A DNA stretch of 64,000 nucleotides, from positions 124,001-188,000 of the forward strand of contig OX459109.1 in NCBI GenBank assembly GCA_949775045.1, read 5' to 3'. The translations under genes were made by a program, and so were the position numbers. Positions 23,680-35,891 of this stretch are shown here, in pieces. Numbering within the stretch: position 1 is the stretch's first letter; every line of letters begins with the position of its first letter. Origin of the DNA: Metridium senile. Lineage: Eukaryota > Cnidaria > Anthozoa > Actiniaria > Metridiidae. A model generated the notes under the pieces. The model worked only from the letters and a program-made list of their open reading frames with translations, ran no database searches and was not told the origin of the DNA.

Positions 23680-25080
23680 TATATGTTGACCTTTGGGTTC
23701 TGCTTACGTCTTTATGTGGCCATCATCTTAAGGCTTGAATAGTTTAAAGGATCAGCAGTATTTGGAAACGATGTAAACACAGTTTATAAACCACTTGAAC
23801 TACCATTGTTATACTAACCAAACCCCATGTAAATGATAATCCTGTTGATACACGATGGTTTGAATGGGTTTTTATGATGTTTTTTTATGGATTGAATCGC
23901 TCGTTCTGCATTAGTTGAGCGTTGCATAAGTTAGTTCTGAATGACTGATTTGATTACAGACCAATGTTGAACCCTGTATTGTCCCGCCGCACCATGCGGT
24001 CGTGGTATGTCAGCTGACGGTGAATAATCATTTGCGGTAATGGTAGTTTTTTTTTATTATTTTTGACGAAAGTTTACGATGTAGAAGCAATATTCTCACA
24101 AGGTTTTTGTAAAGAACGAAACATATCATCTATACTGTCACTACTAGTTTATTAGATACAATTAGAGTGAGATTGGATTGGTTTTTGTGTTGATAGTCAA
24201 TACTCTCGTCTAGTGAATATCTCATTTAAACATGATTAAATCAAGATATCATATCGAAAATGTTTTACACATGTAAAAAATACACAGTTATAAATATGAC
24301 ATTAGTTTTATTCCTTCATTTTGTTATTTTTTACTGAAAGAAACATTTGTTATGAACAACAATTTTAGAACTGAAACTGAAAGAATATTTTGTGACGTTT
24401 TTTTTTTAAATATTTTTAACCCAAAGATTGATCGAGAAACATCGAGTTCCGCTGGTTGACTTTTAAACATATAATATATGCAGACATTTGTTGATTTTTT
24501 ACTTTATATTTTTTATTCGAAGCTGGGCAATCTATCAAAGAAAAGAAAAGAAAAAGAAAAAAACATCATTAATTGTTTACATTATTTGTCTTTCTCGTTA
24601 GTATAGTATTTCTTTATCAGTTTCTGTTAATTATATTCTAAATGATCCTAATTATCAGCTTAAGAATATGCAAATGCTTATGTCTGTAAATGTCTGTGGA
24701 CAAAGAGATCCATCCTAAGGACGCGATTAGTATGAATTTAATATATTAATGATATAAATAGTTGGTTGTTTTTGAAAACTATTGCGTTTTATATCGTCAA
24801 AGGGGCTGTATAGAAGTCAAGCTGTTTCTAGAAGAGCTTTAATAGGAGAATGATGAATATAAGTTACGCCGGCGTTTAAAAGCGACATTTAATCATGGTT
24901 CTAAAAGGGACTTCATTTGACATCATCACGGCTTTGCCTTTGGTCTGTAGACGTGTGAGGTCGTAATGGATGAACTACTAGAGACATCTTTAGTGTAATT
25001 ATAGACATTGCTAACTTGATATCGTCATTTTTATCAGCACCTTAGAATAGTTATTATCATTATTACTAGTAATCAATACT
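23680..25080. other. Upstream region of GPCR 1; nothing recognised
   Basis: AT-rich sequence without convincing exons, RNA genes or long repeats. Presumed to contain the 5' regulatory sequence of the minus-strand GPCR. Confidence 0.4.
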
Positions 25081-25084
25081 ATCA

Positions 25085-25096
25085 TCATGTATCCTT

Positions 25097-25128
<32 letters not shown>

Positions 25129-25170
25129 TATTGCTATCATCGTTATCACAATCGCCATCATCATCATCAA

Positions 25171-25222
<52 letters not shown>

Positions 25223-25256
25223 GTTATTATTATTATTATTGTTATTATTATTGTTA

Positions 25257-25303
<47 letters not shown>

Positions 25304-25445
25304 TTATTTCTATCATTGTTATTATCGTCATCATTATCATATCATCATTATTTCTATCATTGTTATTTTCATCATTATTTCTATCGTTATCATCATCATT
25401 ATTTCTATATACCATTATTGTCATCATTATTTCTATATACCATTA
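25085..25445. repeat. (ATC)n / (ATT)n trinucleotide array
   Basis: TCATCATCATC passes into a long TTATTATTATT run with TTG interruptions, then returns to TCATTATTTC-type repeats. Long frames in several registers are artefacts. Confidence 0.97.
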
Positions 25446-25764
25446 TTATGTTTATTGTCATGTTCTGTGTGTTGCGTATAAGCGCACTAAGAAAAAGTGA
25501 AACCCACAAAGTATCTCGATTCTTCAACACTGAATCACGCTTATTCTAATCACACTCGTATGTACAGCTGTTTCAAGTAACGTTGCATACAACAAACCAG
25601 CCGAACGACAGCATGGGTAACTCCGAACATCAAGAATTGGGGTTTCTCCCATTCCCGCTCAATCATTTTACGACACAGGAAACCCAACAAGTGATGCATC
25701 AGTAGTAAGCGGTTTGTACATCCATAATGGAGTGTGGTGTTTACATCAGTTTTCTTATCGAACC

Positions 25765-25890
25765 ACTAACACCTAGTACAAACGTTGCATCTCACATGTG
25801 CCTAGTACAAACGTTGCATCTCACATGTGCCTAGTACAGACGTTGCATCTCACATGTGCCTAGTACAGACGTTGCATCTCACATGTGGAG
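25765..25890. repeat. 30 bp tandem repeat, 4 copies
   Basis: CCTAGTACAAACGTTGCATC followed by TCACATGTG, repeated four times; AAACG becomes AGACG in the last two copies. Confidence 0.92.
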
Positions 25891-25894
25891 CCGG

Positions 25895-26125
25895 AATCTA
25901 AGGCCTCTTCTACACGAATCCGATCCGGCTGAAACCGCATAGAAATATTTGCGTCCACACGAATCCTGTAAGTCGTTTCCTATTCAAAAGTATGCGGTTT
26001 CGGTGACCGGATTCACTGGATTCGTGTGAACGATAGGCCGATTTGCATCAAAAAGTATGCGGTTTCAAAAGTATCCGGATCCGTGTAACCGTGTAGCCGT
26101 GTAGCAGTGTAGCCGTGTAGCCGGG
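25895..26125. mobile_element. Possible MITE with CACGAATCCG / CGGATCCGTG ends
   Basis: TCTACACGAATCCGATCCGG at the left is partly mirrored by CCGGATCCGTGTAACCGTG at the right. AACCGCAT and ATGCGGTTTC are also mirrored internally. It ends in a GTGTAGCC short repeat. Borders are uncertain. Confidence 0.4.
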
Positions 26126-26424
26126 GTCTAAAGCAAATGAGCAAAACCTATTGTTAGAATTAGTTGGAATTTGACTCAGCACATGTTAGATGCGACGTTT
26201 GAACTAGGTTAGTCGATTTGTTCTCCAGCATTTCGCAGCTTTCTTGGCTTTTTATTACGTCAATAAAAACAACTGCTGGTGTTTATTTATTATTCTGGGT
26301 TTTATTCAATCAATATTATCATCAACAGCTGTCTGCACATTATGTGTCGTCATTTTCAACTGTTTTTGAACCATTAACATGGTACTTTAGTCGACAATAA
26401 CTTCTAATGCATTATGTTTTTAAT

Positions 26425-26905
26425 GAATTGAAATTACTATCAGAATATATGCATGCAACAAGAACCTCTTGACGTGGATGATAACAATAACCTTTATGTT
26501 CTTGCCAAGAATAATGATTGTAAGCACCTTGATTTTTTGTGTATGTATTCCCATAATATCTGAACAATAACCTTCGTATTCTTGCCAAGAATAATAATTA
26601 TAAGCTCCTCGATTATTCGTATTTAGATGTATTCCCATAATATCTCAATAATAACCTCCATGTTCTTGACGAGAATAATGATTGTAAGCACCTCGATTTT
26701 TTGTGTACGATTTTCATAATATCTCAACAATAACCTTTATGTTCTTGCCAAGAATAATGATTGTAAGCACCTCGATTTTTTGTGTACGATTTTCATAATA
26801 TCTCAACAATAACCTTGTTGTTTTTGACGTGAATGATGATTGTAAGTTCCTCGATTTTTTGTGTATGATTTTCATAGTATCTCAACAATGACCTCTTGAT
26901 AAGAA
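26425..26905. repeat. About 85-95 bp tandem repeat (TGTAAGCACCTCGATT family), about 5 copies
   Basis: Units share ATGATTGTAAGCACCTCGAT, CATAATATCTCAACAATAACC and TGTTCTTG. The same family forms the 171 bp array at 33.58-35.0 kb and a single diverged copy at 47.6 kb. Confidence 0.92.
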
Positions 26906-26999
26906 TAGTTTATGACCACAATGCCTTTCCATCTTGGAGTCACGTTTTCAAGTGGGTGTGTAGAGCTTAACAAGTATGGCACAATCTTGAATATTGACG

Positions 27000-28300
27000 G
27001 GTTATACAGGTGAATATATTACAATCAACAAAGTCAACTTCACAGAATAATGAGTTTACATACAGCTAAGGTTTGCGCAAATAACATTTAATAATATGCA
27101 TATAAGGTTGAAAAGATAAAAATCGAATTTTAATGTATACAATACATATTACGTAATCATCATTAGAAATAATAAAAACGTTTTGTGTTTTACCAAATGG
27201 GTTTGCAAGTCGAAATATCTTGTTGGAAAAGAAAAGTCAGAAACATTTTAAATATTAATAAACGCTCCAAAATGTCATTTCAATATTTTCAAAAATTACT
27301 GAAAAGCCTTGATTATCATTCATGTTGTGTTAAGAATAGAAATTGATTGAATGAAATTAGTTGCACTTAATCCTTTAGCAGACAAGACTCTCAAAGACAA
27401 ACTGACGGATAAAAACAACGTTTGAATTACTAAACCACGAAGCACTTTACCAACAGACCAACTCAATGACATTTACAGATTTGTTACCCTGAAGAATACC
27501 GTCTTTTTCCCGATATTTGATCTTTTTGCGCTTCTAAAAGTACTATTACTCATTTAGCCATCGGCCGCTTTCTAGAACTGATTTAAAAAACGAATTTAAA
27601 TAATGGATGTTTTCGTAGCAATTATTAGTGTTTCTCTAGCAATAAGCTTGCAGCAGTTGTTAGAGCGACTATGATTTAGGAGTCTGCCAATTTGACAAAT
27701 GCCTTACTCAGCGCGTCAAATACAAAAGCCGATCACTAGAACTCGAGAGCGCCTTCAAAGGTAACCGATCGTAGTCTATATGTAATCACCTGCAATTTAA
27801 CATGCATTGACTATGGATCTGGACTGTTGTAAGTGGGAATGATTGCACTACATTTCAAGAAATCCATAGAAATCTCTGCGTAACTCAAGTATCAATGCCT
27901 TGCTATATGTATATTGATTTGCCGTGTTTGCTAATATAACAATACTATATCTCCCCTTGCGAGTAACAATATCAAGAGCCAGTGTCAGCTTTAATCTGCT
28001 GCGAATCTTATTGGTTGGAATCTGCAGCGTTTATTAGGTAAGTGGGCGGTTATATCGATAATGAGCGTAGCGATACCGATTTCGAGTCTCTCGCTATGCC
28101 AATCAGCGAGTAATATTTAGTACAGTCAGTCAAGAGCTGGGTTACCAGTTTGTTCTTTCACTGTCTTGACGCATTGTTGAAACGACTTTCCTCGTAGATT
28201 TGACGACGCAGCAGGACATCTAGAAACTACTAATACTTGTTATCGTATTGGCGCCGTACGTGCTGGTCGATCTACTAACTCTGCCAGTTGTAGTTGGATC
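27000..28300. other. Upstream region of GPCR 2; nothing recognised
   Basis: No coding sequence or repeat array was recognised. The last few hundred bases (27.9-28.3 kb) are less AT-rich and presumably hold the promoter and 5'UTR of the GPCR. Confidence 0.4.
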
Positions 28301-28314
28301 TACAAGAACATAAC

Positions 28315-29328
28315 ATGATGGCAATGAATACAAGTTTGTATATCAATGACTCTTCACAAGACTCCAATATTACTGTAGATACAGCCATGTACAACGAGTC
28401 TCAAGTATCTAAAGGATTCAAATCTGCAGCTTATATAATTGTCCTTATTGCGTCTGTCGTTGGTAATATGTTTGTGATCTCCGCCATGAAGAAAGACCTC
28501 CGTGGTAAACTGCGACGTCGGTTTACATACCTTCTGATCACCAGCATTGCCGTGTCTGATCTATCGATGGCTGTCGTTAGTATTCCAGAACGAATAACTC
28601 GTGTTATAACACAAGACGAGTGGTTGATTGCAGGCAGTATTGGGCTTGTGTTATGTAAAGTAGTTAACTTTGTTGAGAAGGTTTCGATAACAGTATCTGC
28701 ACTACATGTCATGGCGCTTGCAGCCCATCGTTTCATGGCTATCTTCTGTGCTCAACGCACTTCTAAGTCAAAGAACTGCCGTCTGGCTGCTATATGTATA
28801 TCAATCGTTTGGTTGTTCGCTGCTTTGTACTGGTCCCCTGTTCTATACTATGGTGGGCTGTTATCAGTGTCCAACCCTACGAGACTGTATTGCAAGGTGC
28901 GTTATTTCTATCCTCAGTGGAGATTCAGCTATATGGCATTTTTAATTCTACTCCTTGCTGTGTTAGTGATAGTACTCGTTCTGTATACATCAATATGGCT
29001 TAAAATGACTTGTAGTAAAACACTACGCGATGAAAGCATTTCCATCGTTGCTGAAATGAGGCGTAGAAGTACTACAATGGTTGCAGTAATAGTCGCTACT
29101 TTCTACTTCTGTTTCCTGCCATATTGGATCGGTTGGATCGTCTGCTCATATCAACAAATATTTTGTAGCAAAACGTTTACTTTTATTTCGATTTATCTCA
29201 CCCATGCTAGTGTGGCGGTGAACCCAATCATTTGTTTGATATTTTGTCGACACTACAGAGACGCTTTTCGAGAACACTTCGCGTCGACAAGGTCTCCACC
29301 AAGACGAAAACTGATAACGAAGTTATGA
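28315..29328 (+). CDS. Class A (rhodopsin-like) GPCR, paralogue 2
   Basis: Intronless coding region from ATG at 28315 (a second ATG follows directly), 337 residues. The N-terminus has four N-glycosylation sequons (NTS, NDS, NIT, NES). TM1 ends GN (50-51), TM2 D82, TM3 Cys114 with ECL2 Cys193. TM3 ends HRF (138-140), so the acidic residue of DRY is a histidine. TM6 has CFLPYWIGW (266-274) and TM7 NPIIC (303-307). The tail is only about 30 residues and basic (RSPPRRK). It is paralogous to the receptors on either side but transcribed in the opposite direction. The ligand is unknown. The His at the DRY position may alter basal activity or G-protein coupling (inference). Confidence 0.92.
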   Translation: MMAMNTSLYINDSSQDSNITVDTAMYNESQVSKGFKSAAYIIVLIASVVGNMFVISAMKKDLRGKLRRRFTYLLITSIAVSDLSMAVVSIPERITRVITQDEWLIAGSIGLVLCKVVNFVEKVSITVSALHVMALAAHRFMAIFCAQRTSKSKNCRLAAICISIVWLFAALYWSPVLYYGGLLSVSNPTRLYCKVRYFYPQWRFSYMAFLILLLAVLVIVLVLYTSIWLKMTCSKTLRDESISIVAEMRRRSTTMVAVIVATFYFCFLPYWIGWIVCSYQQIFCSKTFTFISIYLTHASVAVNPIICLIFCRHYRDAFREHFASTRSPPRRKLITKL

Positions 29329-29339
29329 TTGCACATAAT

Positions 29340-30740
29340 CCTAGATCAACTGTTGTGCAAATTTAAGATAACATTATCATAAGTAAACACTGAAAATACA
29401 ACAGGAAAGAAAATGAGAAATTGTACTAGGAAATCGAAAATAGCAGTTTTATTGTTAGATGTTCAAGCTAAGATTTATGACGCCAACAGCTGGCCCTAAC
29501 TGCTTATTGAAACTATATGATTTTCTTTCTCGATCTCCAGCAAAGAGTTTTTAAAACTCCCCGGGGTAACTTATGCCATAATAGCGCGCAAATGTTCAAG
29601 TTTATATTAAAATAACAACAACAAGAAAGCTTCAACAAGAATGTATATATTAACGAAAAAAGGTTTTTTTCTTTTCGATTATTTTTCCAGCTTGTTCAAA
29701 TTCTTCTTAAAAGCTATTTCGCAAACACGAAAAGCCGGAAACAAAATGAATCGATTATTCAGTAGCAAATTACTGCAAAATGAGTAAAATGTTTCATGGA
29801 AGGAATAAACGGAAGGTTTATTTATCGCTTGTGATTTTAATATAAATCATATCGGTTTTATGAATTTTCGATTGATTTAATTTGTGTGTCGTGTCTGGTT
29901 ATTACGAATGGCTGATTTCTATTTCCTCGTGGCTCTTCTTCAATGTGTTGTTTTGGTTTGCTAAAGAGTCGGCGATTTATATAGATCTGTCAGGGCTTCA
30001 AGGACATTTAATTATATAGGAACGAACACATGGAAATAAGTAAATAGAAGAAAGGGGGATAAATGCAGTATATAAGAAAAATAGATGAATATTAATGAAT
30101 AGAAGAATGGAAGATTGCCAAGAGAAAGAAAAATACTAGGAAAGAAAGAGAATGAACGAAGGAATGGTTCTTTTGTAAACCGACAAAAAGAAAATATAGA
30201 TCATATAAACAAATAAAATAAATAAAAATATTTGTTTATAAATAAATAAATAGATAAATGAATTAACTAATGTAAGAAAGAAAGAAATATTTTATAAAGT
30301 AAGTAATAAAAAGGAGGAAGTTGTAAGATATGACAGTAGTAATCGCTCGTTAGTGGTTTTTCATTTCTGTTCTATGTCATTATATCTATACCATCAATTA
30401 TTGACTTGGTTATTCACAACACGCACAAATAACTGCCGTTTACTAACATGTATATACTATACTTGCAAGGCTAAGAGAAAACCTTGTCTATTCCGTGTCT
30501 ACTTGTTAATCGCTATAAGATTACTCACAAGATGGCTTTCATTTTAAGCTTACTACGTTATTTACTCGTAAAAATTCCATATCTTTTGATTAAGAATAAA
30601 TTGTAAATAAATATGGATTGTAAAATTAGCTAAAAAAGGTTTCGCTAAAATATCGCGGCTTTCTAGTTGCAATAACAAGAAAAATACCTAATGAGATGAA
30701 AGTAATCTTTTAAATTCTTAATATATTTAAAAAGTCCTTT
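29340..30740. other. Intergenic, AT-rich; nothing recognised
   Basis: No exon or structured repeat was recognised apart from AAATAAATAGATAAAT-like low complexity at 30.2-30.3 kb. Confidence 0.4.
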
Positions 30741-30759
30741 TACTTACGTATATGTATTC

Positions 30760-30970
30760 TATTCTATTTCATCCCATTCTATTCTATTCTATTCTATTCT
30801 ATTCCATTCTATTTCATTCCATTCTATTCCATTCTATTCTATTCCATTCCATTCTATTCTATTCTATTTCATCCCATTCTATTCTATTCCATTCTATTCT
30901 ATTCCATTCTATTCTATTCTATTCCATACTATTCTATTCCATTCTATTCCATTCCATTCTATTCTTTTTC
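30760..30970. repeat. (TTCTA/TTCCA)n pentanucleotide array
   Basis: TTCTATTCTATTCCATTCTA-type repeat of about 210 bp, with occasional TTTCATCCCA interruptions. Confidence 0.97.
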
Positions 30971-31814
30971 AAAAATTAAATTTTTTAATGGAAAATGCAC
31001 GAATAATATTAAAAGTGGAAATCATTTGCTTCGCTCTAGCATATCGACAATTAATAAGTATTGTTTATATTACAAAAGATATTATCATATGCTAGAATAA
31101 AATCAATTTGACCGGCGCTTGATGAAAATGGAACTACATATAATGCAAACGGATATACTCAGTGTTAAAACATCCTTTCTAATAATGGCCTTGAAAAAAA
31201 TCAATTTATTAATTAAAAACTGTTAAAAGCAAGTTATCGAAAACGGATAAAGAAGATAGGTTGTGATGAATATGAATAGAAAAAGATTTGAATAATTATT
31301 CTAGTAAGAATGACATCGCGTTATATTTAGAAAACGACATTTATTAACAACTAAATTGATCTGATAATTGAAACTCAAGTAAGACGATTTGCGCTGGGTT
31401 TTTTTTTTCTTTAGATTAACCAAGATTTGTATCAAAAGTTTTCTCGGTATTCTAAAAGGTTTATATTGTTGTTTTTTTTTCGTCGGTGATTCTAAGTTAA
31501 ATTAACTAGCAGTCAAATTGTCTTGGTTCCCACTCACTCGTTAATATTTCATACAATGTGATCAATTGGCTATTTGCCGTCAACACTGATAAAGCTAACG
31601 TTGTTTTCATTCCAAGAACAATTAACTTATCCTGAACAATGTTTTCAAAATGGTTGTCCAAGGGTATTAAAACAGAGGGAAGTTATCGTCTTGCATCTCA
31701 TCTAAACGTCCCGTTCACTTTACAAACAAGACTATAAATGTTTATCTAAACAATAACCTCTATCTTCTTGACAAGAAAGATGAAGCTGTTTGGTTGGTGG
31801 GTAGTTTTTTTTCC

Positions 31815-32340
31815 GTCTGTTCGTTTGTATGTTTTTTTTGTTTGTTTGTCTGTTTGTTTGTTTGTTTGTTTGTTTGTTTGTTTGTTTGTTTGTTTGTTTG
31901 TTTGTTTGTTGGTGTGTTTGTTTGTTGGTGTGTTTGTTTGTTTGTTTGTTTGTTGGTGTGTTTGTTTGTTTGTTTGTTGGTGTGTTTGTTTGTTTGTTTG
32001 TTTGTATGGTTTTTTTTGTTTTTGTTGTTTGTATATGTTTGTTTGTTTGTTTGTTTGTTGGTGTGTTTGTTTGTTTGTTTGTTGGTGTGTTTGTTTGTTT
32101 GTTTGTTTGTATGTTGTTTTTTTCGTATGTGTATGTTTGTTTGTTTGTTGGTGTGTTTGTTTGTTGGTGTGTTTGTTTGTTTGTTTGTTTGTTGGTTGGT
32201 TGGTTGGTTGGTTGGTTTGTTTGTTTGTTGGTGTGTTTGTTTGTTTGTATGTTTTTTTTTTTTTGTATATGTTTGTTTGTTTGTTTGTTTGTTTGTTTTT
32301 TGGTGTGTTTGTTTGTTGTTTGTTTGTTTGTTGGGGTGTT
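31815..32340. repeat. (TTTG)n array, about 520 bp
   Basis: TTTGTTTGTTTG interspersed with TTGGTGTG and TATG variants. Three overlapping plus-strand frames of 190-207 codons are pure repeat artefacts. Confidence 0.98.
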
Positions 32341-32701
32341 TTTCTATTGCTTTGCTCCCTTTATTAGTCTACTTTCTTGCTTCCTTCTTTATCTGTTTTA
32401 ATCTTTTTAAATCATAATAAAACATGTGTTTTCAAAATAATTCAAACAAAGCTTTCTAAAATAAGCGAAGCAAAAATAAAACATTTTAAAAAAGCAATTG
32501 AAAGGACAAGTTTATGCTTCAGGTTATCATGACAGACCATCAGACGCCAAGGCGGTAATCCATAGAATATAGAAATACATCGAAATGAAAAAACCCTTAT
32601 GGTTTATAAATAACTTTGATATTAACTATTAAGGACGCTATTAGATGATATATCGGGAAGACGACCTTTCGAGAAAAATATACATTCGGTTAATTATCAG
32701 T

Positions 32702-33115
32702 TGCTTTTCTCTCTTCTCTTCTCTTCTCTTCTCTTCTCTTCTCTTCTCTTTTCTTCTCTTCTCTTCTCTTCCCTTCCCTTCCCTTCCCTTCCCTTCCCTT
32801 CCCTTCCCTTCCCTTCCCTTCCCTTCCCTTCCCTTCCCTTCCCTTCCCTTCCCTTCCCTTCCCTTCCCTTCCCTTCCCTTCCCTTCCCTTCCCTTCCCTT
32901 CCCTTCCCTTCCCTTCCCTTCCCTTCCCTTCCCTTCCCTTCCCTTCCCTTCCCTTCCCTTCCCTTCCCTTCCCTTCCCTTCCCTTCCCTTCCCTTCTCTT
33001 CTCTTCTCTTCTCTTCTCTTCTCTTCACTTCACTTCACTTCACTTCACTTCACTTCTCTTCTCCTCTCGTCTCCTCTCTTCGGTTCTGTTCTGTTCTGTT
33101 CTTTTCTTTTCTCTA
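32702..33115. repeat. TTCTC / TTCCC / TTCAC pentanucleotide array
   Basis: Ordered blocks: TTCTC, then about 230 bp of pure TTCCC, then TTCTC, TTCAC and TTCTG variants. The strand is entirely pyrimidine in its core. Confidence 0.98.
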
Positions 33116-33280
33116 TTCTTTTTTAATATTAATGTGTTCTTATTGTTAACTATATAAACCTCCGGAGAACCATTTGCTATATATAGTTTTTATTCAAGTA
33201 AAGTTTAATCTTTTAAAATATCTAATATAAAGTGCTTAAAACAGATTGTAACTTGATGCTAACCATCATATTCTTAGCCT

Positions 33281-33348
33281 GATTTTCAGAGCGGGCCGGG
33301 GGAAAGTGATAGCGTCGGACCCAGGCCCTCTCTGAAAATCAGGCTATC
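33281..33348. repeat. Short hairpin AGCCTGATTTTCAGAG / CTCTGAAAATCAGGCT
   Basis: A 16 bp perfect inverted repeat around a GC-rich loop of about 35 bases containing GCGGGCCGGG. Size and shape suggest a miniature hairpin element. Confidence 0.75.
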
Positions 33349-33579
33349 ATATTCTATGACTTTATCGACCATATCTTCCATATCAAAAGCGTGTTCATTT
33401 TCTAATTAAATTAATACCTTCCCCTCCCCTCCCCCCTTACTCTACGAAAGTGTATTATAATTGTTTTCGATATTTCTCTCTAGATGTAGATATAATTGAG
33501 TATACAGTGTTATTCGTTTTACACAAATAAGACGACAAGTAGTGTTTTTATTGGCTATGGACAACGCTAACAATAATTT

Positions 33580-34995
33580 TGAAAATGACTGTAAGCACCT
33601 CTATTATTCGTGTTTAGATGTATGTCCATAATATCTCAACAATAACCTCCATGTTCTTGACAATTTAGAAAAATGACTGTAAGCACCTCGATATTCGTGT
33701 TTAGATGTATGTCCATAATATCTCAACAATAACCTACATGTTCATGACAAGAATAATGATTGTAAGCACCTCTATTATTCGTGTTTAGATGTATGTCCAT
33801 AATATCTCAACAATAACCTCCATGTTCTTGACAATTTAGAAAAATGACTGTAAGCACCTCGATATTCGTGTTTAGATGTATGTCCATAATATCTCAACAA
33901 TAACCTACATGTTCATGACAAGAATAATGATTGTAAGCACCTCTATTATTCGTGTTTAGATGTATGTCCATAATATCTCAACAATAACCTCCATGTTCTT
34001 GACAATTTAGAAAAATGACTGTAAGCACCTCGATATTCGTGTTTAGATGTATGTCCATAATATCTCAACAATAACCTACATGTTCATGACAAGAATAATG
34101 ATTGTAAGCACCTCTATTATTCGTGTTTAGATGTATGTCCATAATATCTCAACAATAACCTCCATGTTCTTGACAATTTAGAAAAATGACTGTAAGCACC
34201 TCGATATTCGTGTTTAGATGTATGTCCATAATATCTCAACAATAACCTACATGTTCATGACAAGAATAATGATTGTAAGCACCTCTATTATTCGTGTTTA
34301 GATGTATGTCCATAATATCTCAACAATAACCTCCATGTTCTTGACAATTTAGAAAAATGACTGTAAGCACCTCGATATTCGTGTTTAGATGTATGTCCAT
34401 AATATCTCAACAATAACCTACATGTTCATGACAAGAATAATGATTGTAAGCACCTCTATTATTCGTGTTTAGATGTATGTCCATAATATCTCAACAATAA
34501 CCTCCATGTTCTTGACAATTTAGAAAAATGACTGTAAGCACCTCGATATTCGTGTTTAGATGTATGTCCATAATATCTCAACAATAACCTACATGTTCAT
34601 GACAAGAATAATGATTGTAAGCACCTCTATTATTCGTGTTTAGATGTATGTCCATAATATCTCAACAATAACCTCCATGTTCTTGACAATTTAGAAAAAT
34701 GACTGTAAGCACCTCGATATTCGTGTTTAGATGTATGTCCATAATATCTCAACAATAACCTACATGTTCTTGACGAGAATAATGATTGTAAGCATCTCTA
34801 TTATTCGTGTTTAGATGTATGCCCATAATATCTCAACAATAACCTCCATGTTCTGAACGAGAATAATGTTTGTAAGCACCTCGATTATTCGTGTTTAGAT
34901 GTATGCCCATAATATCTCAACAATAACCTCCATGTTCTTAACGAGAATAATGTTTGTAAGCACCTCGATTATTCGTGTTTAGATGTATGTCCATC
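33580..34995. repeat. 171 bp dimeric higher-order repeat, 7 copies plus 3 diverged monomers
   Basis: The marker CCTCCATGTTCTTGACAATT recurs at 33646, 33817, 33988, 34159, 34330, 34501 and 34672, exactly 171 bp apart. Each 171 bp unit is a dimer of two diverged monomers of about 85 bp with TGTTTAGATGTATGTCCATA and ATATCTCAACAATAACCT. Beyond 34740 the copies are single diverged monomers. It ends about 70 bp from the stop codon of GPCR 3. Confidence 0.97.
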
Positions 34996-35064
34996 ATAAC
35001 CGATCTTCTTTGACAACCTTTTTAAATAGCCTGGGTTACGGTAGCCTAGATAACGGTAGATAAA

Positions 35065-35840
35065 TTATTTATTACTGCAGTTGATAGTCATCATTGCTTC
35101 TGTTGTGATCGAACTCTTTCTTCTTCTGTAAGACATTCTGGATAAATTAACTCGAAAACCAAAGGGATCCCGCACAGCTAGTTTCCATTCTAGTCTATAC
35201 TGTAGATTAAACACCAGGCATATAACAGGATTAATTGCACAGTTTAAATGCAGCACTAAGATATTAACAAACTTGTACCATGGATTGCATATTGATTTGG
35301 GTCTTTTGTCGAGATAGGAACATCCCACCCATCCTATGCCATACGGTAAGAAGCATACATAGAACGCGAACACAATCACTGAAACCATTTTAGCCATTCG
35401 TCTCTTAGATCGATCCACTCGCTTATTGATGGAATATGTTTGATTTCCTGGTAGTTTGCGCAGCCAGAGCTTTAGTGCGACTAAAATATACAGCATTAGG
35501 ATGACAAACAAACTTGTAAATAGTAGAATAACGAACGGTAGATACCAGTACATCCATTCGGGTGTGAATGAACGAACACCACATGATAAAGAACCCTTCT
35601 TGGTTCTTAACCCACCAAAATACAGGATAGGGGACCAGTATAGCATAGATAGCAGCCAGATTACGGCTATTGTTATCTTGGATGATCTCACTGACACCAT
35701 GGATCGACAGGGATAGAACACTACGAGAAACCGATCAAAAGCCAGCGCACCAAGGTGAAGGAAGGAGACCGTGATGGACAGCTTTTCGACGAAGTTGACC
35801 ACCTTGCATAGAATGACTCCTGAAATACAACGAGAATATG

Positions 35841-35891
<51 letters not shown>

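Noticed and set aside
31768..32417. Cys/Val/Phe-rich open frames of about 200 codons
   Set aside because: Product of the (TTTG)n array; three frames are open at once, with no coding sign.
32645..33157. Ser/Leu/Pro/Phe and Arg/Glu/Gly frames
   Set aside because: Product of the TTCCC pentanucleotide array on both strands.
33580..34995. CRISPR-like regular repeat array
   Set aside because: Units are dimeric satellite monomers with no unique spacers, in an animal genome with spliced genes.
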